Shown here: in pieces, positions 1 through 6,341 of the stretch
Numbering within the stretch: the first letter of the stretch is position 1
Layout: each line of letters begins with the position of its first letter
Source of the DNA: Phoronis pallida
Lineage: Eukaryota > Phoronida > Phoronidae
Length of the DNA: 10,243 nucleotides
Direction: 5' to 3'
Assembly (NCBI GenBank): GCA_028565715.1
Contig: JAOXYC010247568.1
Span: 1-10,243 of the forward strand
Position numbers and translations under genes: made by a program
Notes under the pieces: generated by a model
The model's input: the letters and a program-made list of their open reading frames with translations, nothing else
The model's database searches: none
Told to the model about the DNA's origin: nothing

Positions 1-30
1 AATCCGACCAGTGTATTGCCTAAATACGTA

Positions 31-204
31 TGTTCCGTCCCATTATGTCCGTTTTGTCCCATTATGTCCGTTTTGTCCCATTATGTCCGTTTAACGTACG
101 ATAGCCATATAATGACAAGTAAAAATACAACCCTGAACTGTTAAAAAAGCATAATGGGACAAAACGGACATGATGGGACAAAACAGACATGATTGGACGG
201 AACA
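31..204. mobile_element. 174-bp foldback element with internal 19-bp tandem repeats, flanked by TACGTA
   Basis: The element starts TGTTCCGTCC and ends GGACGGAACA, and both sides carry TACGTA (25-30 and 205-210). The left arm has about 2.7 tandem copies of the 19-bp unit CATTATGTCCGTTTTGTCC (41-92). The right arm (149-204) holds the same units inverted with a few changes. A 56-bp unique spacer separates them. It has no coding capacity. The matching unoccupied TAAATACGTA at 2135-2144 supports a real insertion. Confidence 0.75.
41..92. repeat. Tandem repeat, 19-bp unit, about 2.7 copies
   Basis: Units at 41-59, 60-78 and 79-92 (partial) are identical. Inverted, slightly diverged units are at 149-204. 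They form the left arm of the foldback element. Confidence 0.9.
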
Positions 205-217
205 TACGTATCATTCA

Positions 218-273
218 GGCACTGACACAACTAGACACCCAATGTTGTTGTTTTTCGGTACCTTTTCATTACA
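218..273. repeat. Diverged 56-bp repeat, copy 1 (copy 2 at 2159-2213)
   Basis: It begins GGCACTGACACAACTA and ends CCTTTTCATTACA. It lies just right of the foldback element, as copy 2 lies just right of the empty TACGTA site. It is probably a remnant of an older repeat family; no coding sense was found. Confidence 0.6.
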
Positions 274-431
274 CAAATGGTTTCATGCGAATAGTAACAT
301 TGCCTTTAACACAATCCGTTCTATGAGGAATGGAGAATGTAAAAAAATGCCCAAAGTTGTCGTATTTACAACGAATTGTCACTGGTTTCGTATCATGAAA
401 AAAGAAGGTGGATACGTGTTAGTTTTATCAC

Positions 432-540
432 CTGTAAAATATCACTCCGATTAAAAGTAATATCAGGACAGCAGCCACTCCTCCGCATATACCTCCTATC
501 ATTGCAGCCTCCTGTTCCCTTTCTAGCTTGTAGTCTTTTG
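432..540 (-). CDS. Exon 15: transmembrane exon of the receptor
   Basis: This 109-nt exon (phase 1 to phase 2) encodes AKDYKLEREQEA followed by MIGGICGGVAAVLILLLIG and VIFYR. The hydrophobic segment (about 434-502) is a single-pass helix ending at a basic stop-transfer residue. It begins with a small-residue GGICGG stretch containing GxxxG spacing, often seen in helix pairing. The acceptor is TCGTTTGCACAG and the donor GTGATA. The phase 2 donor means the juxtamembrane and catalytic exons lie beyond the left edge; no such exon is visible in 1-431. Confidence 0.87.
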
Positions 541-1394
541 CTGTGCAAACGAGATATTTCAAAACATTACTTAAAGCGGGTATGGTATCTTTTTGATATA
601 TTATGGTTACTAATAAAATGTTGATTTATTCGTCCAGGAATGTACGATATTAGAAGCATTGAGTCTATTCCACTGAAAGTTTACCTTTTAAAATTTTGTG
701 GATTTTCGGAGATATCTGCTCCTTCAATTGAGTGGCGGGAGTTGGAAATGAAGTGATATCGTAGATTCAAACTGGCGTCTGTTTGGAACGGGAACTTAGA
801 ACATCTCTCAATATCTCCAACTTAGTGGGTACGAAGATCACTACCGCCACTCCATTGAAGGAGACGAGATGTTTCCGAAGATCCAAAGCATTTGAAGGTA
901 ATTTTCCAGTGGAATAGACTCAAAACATTCTGGTAAAGTCAATACGGAAATTCTACACCAAAGGATAAAAGGACAATTTGGCAGCTAATATAATGCAAAA
1001 TAATCTTGAATGACATCGCGATTGGCTTGGACATTTAACCTCCCATGCATTCACAATAATAAGAGTGTGGGACTAGTATCGATTTATTGATGTGCGACAT
1101 GACAGTCCCTGTATGAGCATACTGTAGATTTGAAAGATATTGCCAACAACTAAACAATCAGGCACCAATTATGATTCTTATAATTGGTATAGAACAGGTT
1201 TTGGGAAATCTAGGCAACATCGAGGTAATATCTGAATGTCGTTTTACATAATGGGCTTTTCTGATGTCACAATCCATTCATGCATCGCAATATGTTTCTT
1301 AAAATTCGAAACTATTTCAAATGGGTACAGTGTACCTTTGGATGAGATATTACATTGCTTAAACGTATGAAATTGAACAAACCTCTAACGAAAC
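541..1394 (-). other. Intron, 854 bp, with a foldback element
   Basis: It contains the inverted-repeat element at 661-921. It also holds a small hairpin, ACCAATTAT/ATAATTGGT (1164-1172 and 1180-1188). No coding sequence is recognised. Confidence 0.65.
661..921. repeat. MITE-like inverted-repeat element, arms about 80 bp
   Basis: The left arm 661-739 starts GAGTCTATTCCACTG and runs to CTCCTTCAATTGAGTGGCGG. The right arm 843-921 is its diverged inverse complement, starting CCGCCACTCCATTGAAGGAG and ending CAGTGGAATAGACTC. The 103-bp centre carries a further weak match (GTGATATCGTA against GTGATCTTCGTA). There is no open reading frame, so it is non-autonomous. Target duplications are not obvious. 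Confidence 0.75.
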
Positions 1395-1446
1395 CTTTAT
1401 CATCAACACCCTCTATTTCAATGTCTTGAAAGAATGACTTGCTCTC
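1395..1446 (-). CDS. Exon 14: short linker exon before the membrane
   Basis: This 52-nt exon (phase 0 to phase 1) encodes ESKSFFQDIEIEGVDDK. The acceptor is a good TTTGTTTTCAG before 1446; the donor GTTTCG is weak. It is included because exon 13 ends in phase 0 and exon 15 starts in phase 1, so a linker of this phase is required, and the total then comes to whole codons. Other phase 1 or phase 0 donors further on (GTTTGT, and GTACAC near 1338) cannot be excluded, so the left border is uncertain. Confidence 0.6.
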
Positions 1447-1826
1447 CTGAAAACAAACGTTTTCAATAGTTCAAAAATGGTTTTACAACTTTGATCTATT
1501 TCCCATAACATTCTCAGATTGTGTGTATCGTTTCATTATGTTATAAATTACTGCCCAGAAATATCTACAGGGAAGCGTATATTTAGGCTATCGTGATCAG
1601 ATATTTTTTGAAAAGTTGACATGGTTAGATTGGAGAGGCAGTGTTTATATATTCATGACAGCAAAGGGTCTATAAGCTGCTGCTGTCATGAATCAATATC
1701 AAAATTACTCATATCAGGTCAGATGACCGATATTTGTGGCATTGGTGCATCTTACAAGCACATCCGTCAAGTACAATTCAACGGTTACATCAAAGTGAAG
1801 TTTAAATAGATGAATTGAAATAGTAC
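1447..1826 (-). other. Intron, 380 bp, with one strong hairpin
   Basis: It holds no coding sequence on either strand; the 62-codon plus frame at 1621-1809 has no family character. The hairpin at 1651-1693 is the only structure seen. Confidence 0.6.
1651..1693. repeat. Perfect 13-bp hairpin ATTCATGACAGCA/TGCTGTCATGAAT
   Basis: Arms at 1651-1663 and 1681-1693 enclose a 17-nt loop. The match extends only loosely outwards (TTTATAT against ATATCAAA complement). It may be the centre of an old palindromic element or a transcribed stem-loop within the intron. Confidence 0.6.
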
Positions 1827-2094
1827 CACATCATTTTCAATGCTGAAGCCGAATAAAAACTTGTAATTCTCATCAGGAGTTAATGGCTGGTTGATATATC
1901 CTCCATACGTTTTGCCGTCTCCAACTACAAATACAGTAACACCTTGAATCCATTCTGTGGTGAGATTGGCTGCTATGTACCGACGATCACCCGCTGCCTT
2001 GGCATCTTGAAACCCTTTAAGGGAAGAGATGTCGACAATGTCTCGCCTTCTCCGAATAGCGTTGCTTTTAGTCTCTACCACGATTAGGTAATAT
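1827..2094 (-). CDS. Exon 13: RPTP membrane-proximal domain with tetrabasic site
   Basis: This 268-nt exon (phase 2 to phase 0, 89 codons plus the split Arg) encodes YYLIVVE, a basic RRRRD (2043-2054), RRYIAANL (sequon NLT), FVVGDGKTYGGYINQPLTP and YKFLFGFSIEND. The order VVE, basic cleavage site, AA-L, VGD-x-TY-GY/F-N-PL, Y is that of the membrane-proximal FN3 of R2B phosphatases (PTPRM/K/T/U). There furin-type proteases cut so that the two halves stay non-covalently associated. The acceptor is TTTGTTTCAG. The donor is taken as GTG|GTACTA; GAT|GTGGTA, also phase 0, is possible. Confidence 0.88.
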
Positions 2095-2158
2095 CTGAAA
2101 CAAATGGTTTGGATATTCAAACATGATTTACGTCTAAATACGTACCATGTTGATTAGT

Positions 2159-2213
2159 GGCACTGACATAACTAAGGACCCAATTTTTATTTTTTCGATA
2201 CCTTTCCATTGCA
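2159..2213. repeat. Diverged 55-bp repeat, copy 2 (copy 1 at 218-273)
   Basis: It begins GGCACTGACATAACTA and ends CCTTTCCATTGCA. By hand alignment about 45 of 56 positions match 218-273. Both copies are preceded by TAAATACGTA (2135-2144 here). It ends exactly where the retroelement reading begins. Confidence 0.6.
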
Positions 2214-2647
2214 ATGGAGAGAACGGCAACTACACACATAAGAAAATGGCTTGGACTACCAGCATCATTCAGTAATATCGGCCTGTACTGCAAATCAGCG
2301 AAGTTGGTTCTTCCAGTGTCATCAGTGGTAGAGGAGTATAAAGTCACGAAAGTACGATCAAGTGTAACTTTGAGGGACACAGCAGACCAGATGATTAACA
2401 AGTGCAACATCCAGACACGAACAGGCAGAAAGTGGACTACAGCAAGAGCAGTCAATGAAGCAGAGGTCCGTTTACGACAGAAACAGATCGTAGGAACAGT
2501 CTGCCAAGGAAGACAAGGACTGTGTTACAGCTCGACTAGAAAGCGGAAAGACAAAGACACTGATCGAGACCGAATAGTCAAGGAAGTGAGTCAAGCAGGG
2601 ATTGAAACAAGATATGCCAATGCAGTGCAAATGGGCCAGAAAGGCGC

Positions 2648-3034
2648 ATGGAACAAGTAGGAAAAAAATGCAGAGAGGTGAAATGGTCAGATATGTGGAA
2701 GATGTCCCCCTTGAAAGCTAGGGCTCTCATCAGATCAGTATACGATGTGTTACCAACCCCAAGTAATCTATCAATCTGGGGCCTCGATGTTGACCCTATG
2801 TGCACCTTATGTGGACGGCGATGTAGTTTAGAGCACGTTTTATCATCTTGAAGTGCATCACTGGAAGCGGGAAGATATACGTACAGACAAAACGAAGTTC
2901 TCAAGATCTTCGCAAGAATCCTATTGGCAGAAGCGAAAAACAAGAAGAAGTCAAAGAAACAACAGCCACGATTCATAGACTTTAGAAGAAGTGGCGACAC
3001 AGCCAAGACAAGCATGACAACTACATACATGTAG
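2648..3034 (+). pseudogene. Zinc-knuckle segment of the retroelement, interrupted by TGA
   Basis: The frame reads through WSDMWKMSPLKARALIRSVYDVLP and CTLCGRRCSLEHVLSS to TGA at 2849-2851. The same frame then continues in family-like sequence (SASLEAGRYTYRQNEVLKI) to a stop at 3032-3034. The stop falls where the last Cys ligand of the C-x2-C...H...C motif would sit, consistent with TGT/TGC mutated to TGA. Confidence 0.65.
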
Positions 3035-3083
3035 AAAGGTATCTTACAGCCAACGACTGGAAGCTGACATCTGTCACCAATCA

Positions 3084-3365
3084 TCTTTTCCGCAGCACAT
3101 CGTTCAGACGACGCAGCGGCCAGACATTGTTATATACTCAGAAAGCACCCATCAAGTTATCACCATCGAACTGACAGTGCCCTGGGAAAGCAGGGTTGAA
3201 GGAGCCCATGGAAGGAAGAGCTTGAAATATGAAGATCTACAGAGAGACTGTCAGTCGAAGGGATGGAAGACCTGGTGTTTCCCAGTATACGTTGAGTGTC
3301 GGGGATTCCCCGCAAACTCAGTTTTTTACATATCGAGAACCCTCGGACATTTCTATTACAGGTAG
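3084..3365 (+). pseudogene. PD...E nuclease-like C-terminal segment of the retroelement
   Basis: The reading frame gives FPQHIVQTTQRPDIVIYSES, then HQVITIELTVPWESRVEGAH, KSLKYEDLQRDCQSKGWKT and VECRGF. The PD-x(n)-E-x-T followed by K-x2-KY order resembles a PD-(D/E)xK fold. The segment begins and ends with frame changes relative to its neighbours (DWKL before 3084; RETLLRDAG after about 3360), so it is a relic. Confidence 0.6.
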
Positions 3366-3639
3366 GGAGACTCTCCTACGTGATGCAGGTAATGAAACTG
3401 AACAGGCATCCTGTTGGGTATGGACTAAACACCAACAACTACAGCGATACCACCAACAACCGCCATCAGGCAGAACTTGATCAATCATGTCGGCCCGCCT
3501 GCAAGAGATGGTTCTGGTTCAGGGTTGAAACCATTGAAGACTGCAGGAGACCAGCTGATGAAGACGGCGGAAGCATAGTTCCAACAATGTTTAAAGTAAG
3601 TTCACAATCGGTTCCATTCAAATGTTAACCTCCAGTTAC

Positions 3640-3748
3640 CTGATGAACTCGTGGTTTGGATATTCAGTTGCAGGTGAAATTGGCAAAGTTGCAGTTGTTC
3701 CTGTAATGTCGTCTTTTAAAACCGTAGCTAATTTCAGTTCACTAACAT
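3640..3748 (-). CDS. Exon 12: start of RPTP-like membrane-proximal domain
   Basis: This 109-nt exon (phase 1 to phase 2) encodes DVSELKLATV, a GTTATLPISP strand and PNHEFIR. It opens the last extracellular domain. The acceptor is GTCTGATTCCAG and the donor GTAACT. It has no ATG and is recognised by phase and by its seamless join to exon 13: AG|A makes the Arg of FIRYYLIVVE, the strand that precedes the VVE motif in R2B receptor phosphatases. Confidence 0.82.
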
Positions 3749-3940
3749 CTGGAATCAGACAAATAGAATGTTGAACTACCATTTAAAGTTTGGCTCAAAT
3801 GATTTTTTTAATATACATTTATGATATATCTCTATATGTTGATGTTCCGCATTATCAAAATGAACATGTACAGTAGTAGCACACATTGAGTTTTTCGAAG
3901 GTTTTTTTAAAAAAGACTTGGTATACCAAAATATTTGCTA

Positions 3941-3963
3941 CTCATTCATTTTTAATGAATGAG
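3941..3963. repeat. Perfect short hairpin CTCATTCATT-TTT-AATGAATGAG
   Basis: Ten-bp perfect arms with a 3-nt loop sit in the 266-bp intron between exons 11 and 12. A second palindrome, TTGGTATACCAA, lies just before it (3919-3930). No function can be assigned. Confidence 0.5.
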
Positions 3964-4014
3964 AATTAAAATGCTCTTTTTACTCAAACAACAAACATCA
4001 AGTTGTATACCAAC

Positions 4015-4186
4015 CGGGAAAACTTGTCCAGCAGTACATCACAGCAGAAGGACCATATCCGGCGGAGGTGCTTGCATTGATGGCGAATTGGTACCTTGTC
4101 CCAGATGAAAGGCCCGCAAACGACATGTGCATATCTGTTGTTGTCTTTGACTTCTGATTGCTGTTTTCCACTGGCTTCCATACAAT
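4015..4186 (-). CDS. Exon 11: FN3 domain 6, C-terminal half
   Basis: This 172-nt exon (phase 0 to phase 1) encodes IVWKPVENSNQ, then a MSFAGLSSGTRYQFAINAST stretch (Leu...Tyr corner, sequon NAS) and AGYGPSAV, ending WTSFP. It lies in a different frame from the only ATG-started open frame here (3984-4181), which is a shadow. The acceptor is CCCTTTTAG. The donor GTTGGT is weak but is the one near the domain end that keeps phase 1; the nearby GTATAC would create a stop at the next exon. The join gives GAT (Asp), reading SFPDVSEL. Confidence 0.8.
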
Positions 4187-4894
4187 CTAAAAGGGTTAAT
4201 ATTATCGGTATGTTGAAACGAATATAAGAATTACAGACAACACAAACTACTATGCTTTTAAAGATGCATTACTGCACCTTTTTTCCAGTCCAAACGCACT
4301 TTTGACATATCTACAACAGTCACTGATTAACTTTTAAACATACCCAATCATAAAACTGACATATTTGCTGAAAATAACAAAATTGTAACACTCGTGTTCT
4401 CATAGCATTCGACTGTACACAACTACAGCAAGTTGAGTCATGTGATCTGTGTCACATGACAACTCTCTAATTTGTAAAACAAAGATAGCTGTGTCACTTT
4501 GGAAAAAATGGCGAACATGTCAACAAATCGTGAAATAAACAAGCTAAGGGTTTCTGTTTTAAGAAGGTTGGTAGGGGGAAATAAAAACAGAACTCGAAGT
4601 GACTGTAAAATTGAATTCTTTGTCGACATACTGACACCAAATTCATTCGTTAGAATAGGGTATATCTGCTGTAGAAGCGGTCTTGTATTTCCCCTTTAAA
4701 CACCAAGAATGTATTACGCAATGGTTGAACAAGGTATTTGAGAATTTCGTACTGTGCATTGAGAGTTCGTCTAGCTTAACCATTGCATGCCTGAACTTAT
4801 ATTTTGTTGTCAGAGTAATTAATCATTTTTAGAAGAACAAATAAAGTATTTGATATCAACCTGAACTTTTTATACAATGCACCCCAAAACCTAC
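4187..4894 (-). other. Intron, 708 bp, no coding content; one short palindrome
   Basis: This intron splits FN3 domain 6. Short plus and minus open frames at 4438-4699 overlap one another and show no family resemblance. The only structure is the E-box-like palindrome at 4437-4460. The rest is AT-rich with no feature I can support. Confidence 0.65.
4437..4460. repeat. Short perfect inverted repeat GTCATGTGA/TCACATGAC
   Basis: Nine-bp arms (4437-4445 and 4452-4460) flank a 6-nt loop. Each arm holds TCATGTGA, the M-box form bound by MITF/TFE-family bHLH-Zip factors in animals. Whether it acts as a regulatory site is unknown; it lies in an intron and may be chance or part of an old element. Confidence 0.35.
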
Positions 4895-5004
4895 CACCAC
4901 ATAGTCTTTCAAGAGACCATTTCTGAAAAATGGTTCTGACCACCTAATAGTAATCGATGTTTTCGTCACTTTTTCACAAATGACATCTTCAGGCGCCCCT
5001 GGCT
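4895..5004 (-). CDS. Exon 10: FN3 domain 6, N-terminal half
   Basis: This 110-nt exon (phase 1 to phase 0) encodes PGAPEDVICEKV, SITIRWSEPFFRNG and LKDYVV, the A to C strands of an FN3 domain. The acceptor is TTTTACTTTAG. A second AG directly follows but would break phase. The donor chosen is GTG|GTAGGT because it keeps phase 0 with exon 11. A nearby GTTTTG donor would give phase 1 and not fit. Confidence 0.85.
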
Positions 5005-5380
5005 CTAAAGTAAAAAGGAAGCATTGCGTTAATATGGCACTCGTGACCACGTATTTAAAGCGGTGGCGAGTGAGACGGTGCCGTCTACTTGCAAATTCGT
5101 ATTCAACGTTAGTAAGCGACTCATACCCGTCATGGTGTGTACTCTACTCCTTTCTAAACAAAAACAAGTTAAAACCCGAAACATCTAGAGACATGGTGAA
5201 TGGTATTTTCCAGCACGATAATATCAAGATTTAGCCTTCCCGCTCAATCATACATAATTGAAACATTCGAATGCACAATTTTGATTTTAATACATTTTCA
5301 GTCATATATTGCACTCTAGCTCTATCAATCAGACTCTACAAATTGAAACGACCTGAATCAACAAAATACCAATCACTCAC
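5005..5380 (-). other. Intron, 376 bp, nothing recognised
   Basis: This is the intron between FN3 domains 5 and 6. Plus-strand open frames here (4980-5234, 5271-5531) have no domain character and overlap the antisense of real exons. No repeat with convincing arms was found. Confidence 0.65.
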
Positions 5381-5450
5381 TGGCTTCTTCAACTCGGACA
5401 ATGTAGGGTTGACTCCATTCGCCCCATCCTTTTGCTGTGTTTGCTTTAAC
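5381..5450 (-). CDS. Exon 9: FN3 domain 5, final strands (70-nt microexon)
   Basis: This 70-nt exon (phase 0 to phase 1) encodes VKANTAKGWGEWSQPYIV, the F-G strands with the WGEWS stretch common at the end of FN3 domains. It has no ATG. It is found by the acceptor GACTTCCAG before 5450, the donor GTGAGT after 5381, and its perfect continuation of FYAFK from exon 8. The join to exon 10 gives an AAG (Lys) codon. Confidence 0.85.
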
Positions 5451-5653
5451 CTGGAAGTCACATTTAATTGTGAATGTGAATTAAAGCAGTTGCTAACTTG
5501 TAATGTGAAGAATGCCTTGGGGGAAATCTAAAAACATGTATCTATTGTGTATTCTGTTAATCCATAACTTACTGAAGTATATGTTTAAATACTAGATTGA
5601 CAAAACAGCATTTACTCAACAACTCTCTCGAATGTCATTACGCACATACTTAC

Positions 5654-5862
5654 CTTAAATGCATAGAACTCGTTTGCTTGTAGACCACCAACTGAAAACT
5701 CTAAACAGTCTCCAGGGCAGGATATTGGTGGTTTTCTTGAATTATTCACGGACACCATATACTTTGTTATGACGCCATATGGTGGACAAGGGGGTTTCCA
5801 AGTCAAAAATATGGAGCTTGAATTTCTTCCAGGGGCCATCAGGTTTTTAGGCGGAGGAGGAA
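5654..5862 (-). CDS. Exon 8: FN3 domain 5, main part
   Basis: This 209-nt exon (phase 1 to phase 0) encodes VPPPPKNL, SSIFLTWKPPCPPYGVITKY (B strand Trp, C strand), an ISCPGDC insert and LQANEFYAFK, which stops in the F strand. The true acceptor (TTTTTCCAG before 5862) lies upstream of the first ATG of the open frame, so the exon is longer than the ATG-bounded reading. The donor is GTAAGT. It has a sequon (NSS) and three cysteines. It needs exon 9 to finish the fold. Confidence 0.88.
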
Positions 5863-6341
5863 CTGGAAAAATATGAACAACACATGTTTAGTTTAATACT
5901 AGCTTGTATTTAACTCTTATAAGTTTGACTGTCAACTGTACATACAGTCGAAGAGTGTGGCGGTTATCAGAATCAGTTTCAAACAATAGATCTCCCAGTG
6001 TTGGTGGTCGCATTGTGATCGCCGTCACACTCTTCGAATGTATGACAAGTTGACAGCCAAACTTATAAAATACAAGCTAGTATTTAACAAAACATCAGAA
6101 TTTCGTCTACCTTAAACTAAACAATACATGTATGTTTTAACTAACGCAATCATGCACCGCAAAATGAATTCAAAGGTCAAAGGGTCTTTTCCTTTGACCT
6201 GTGCCGTGTAGATGTGGGCTACTCTTTGATGTGTCTTAAATTCAGGGCGATTTATGATTTAACTTATAATTCATATGCGTTAGTAGTTTAAGTGTGTTAA
6301 AAAAAACATGATACGCATCCTTAAAATGCGGCTTCACTCAC
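5863..6341 (-). other. Intron, 479 bp, mostly a palindromic element
   Basis: This intron lies between FN3 domains 4 and 5. Slightly more than half is occupied by the inverted-repeat element at 5882-6133. The remainder (6134-6341) is AT-rich with no recognised feature. Confidence 0.65.
5882..6133. repeat. MITE-like foldback element with long inverted arms
   Basis: Left arm (about 5882-5975) and right arm (about 6018-6133) are inverse complements over several blocks: ACATG...TTTAGTTTA, AATACTAGCTTGTATTT, TTATAAGTTTG-CTGTCAAC and TCGAAGAGTGTG-CGG, separated by small indels. The spacer of about 45 bp (5976-6017) is unique. There is no transposase. This is a typical non-autonomous DNA transposon or foldback, moderately diverged between arms. 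It has no clear target duplication. Confidence 0.7.

Larger units (their letters stand above)
1..431 (-). other. Partial intron after the transmembrane exon
   Basis: It holds the foldback element at 31-204 and the 56-bp repeat at 218-273. I looked for a phase 2 juxtamembrane exon and found none. The open frames at 170-454 and 376-624 on the plus strand are shadows. Confidence 0.65.
2214..3480 (+). mobile_element. Decayed retrotransposon fragment (C-terminal part of a non-LTR-type polyprotein)
   Basis: Plus-strand reading gives the region downstream of a reverse transcriptase in a family common in marine invertebrate genomes. It starts with RKWLGLPASFSNIGLY (2214 on), then RTGRKWTTARAVNEAEVRLR. 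After a frame change at about 2645 come IRSVYDVLPTPSNL and a C-x2-C...LEHVLSS zinc-knuckle-like motif. Further frame changes lead to RPDIVIY...ITIELTVPWE (about 3117-3185) and ASCWVWTK (about 3410-3430). At least three frame changes and several stops make it non-functional. No RT catalytic part, 5' end or poly(A) tail is present. The layout, zinc knuckle followed by a PD...E block, resembles restriction-like-endonuclease non-LTR elements such as R2/NeSL; that assignment is inference. Confidence 0.75.
2095..3639 (-). other. Intron, 1545 bp, filled by an antisense retroelement fragment
   Basis: This is the longest intron of the window. About 1.27 kb is the decayed retroelement at 2214-3480. A 55-bp repeat (2159-2213), also found at 218-273, abuts it. 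The part next to the donor (3481-3639) has no recognised feature. Confidence 0.75.

Noticed and set aside
41-204. CRISPR-like array from regular 19-bp repeats
   Set aside because: The units are adjacent without spacers, inverted between arms, and the genome is clearly eukaryotic.
212-290. Juxtamembrane exon after the transmembrane exon (minus reading KRYRKTTTLGV)
   Set aside because: It meets an in-frame stop almost at once and has no phase 2 acceptor; it is better explained as copy 1 of the 56-bp repeat.
170-624. Two plus-strand open frames (94 and 82 codons)
   Set aside because: They run through the foldback arm, the 56-bp repeat and the antisense of the transmembrane exon; no protein-like features.
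1621-1809. Plus-strand open frame of 62 codons
   Set aside because: It lies across an intron hairpin with no recognisable family and no promoter or splice context.
2117-2455. Minus-strand open frame of 112 codons next to exon 13
   Set aside because: It covers the antisense of the retroelement and the 55-bp repeat; it has no FN3 or EGF character and the chain of phases needs no extra exon here.
2578-3084. Minus-strand open frame of 168 codons
   Set aside because: It is the antisense of the plus-strand retroelement relic, whose reading has clear family motifs.
3984-4181. Minus-strand open frame of 65 codons
   Set aside because: It is the wrong frame of exon 11; the correct frame gives FN3 strands and fits both intron phases.
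4980-5531. Plus-strand open frames of 84 and 86 codons
   Set aside because: They overlap the antisense of exons 9 and 10 and intron sequence, with no motif.
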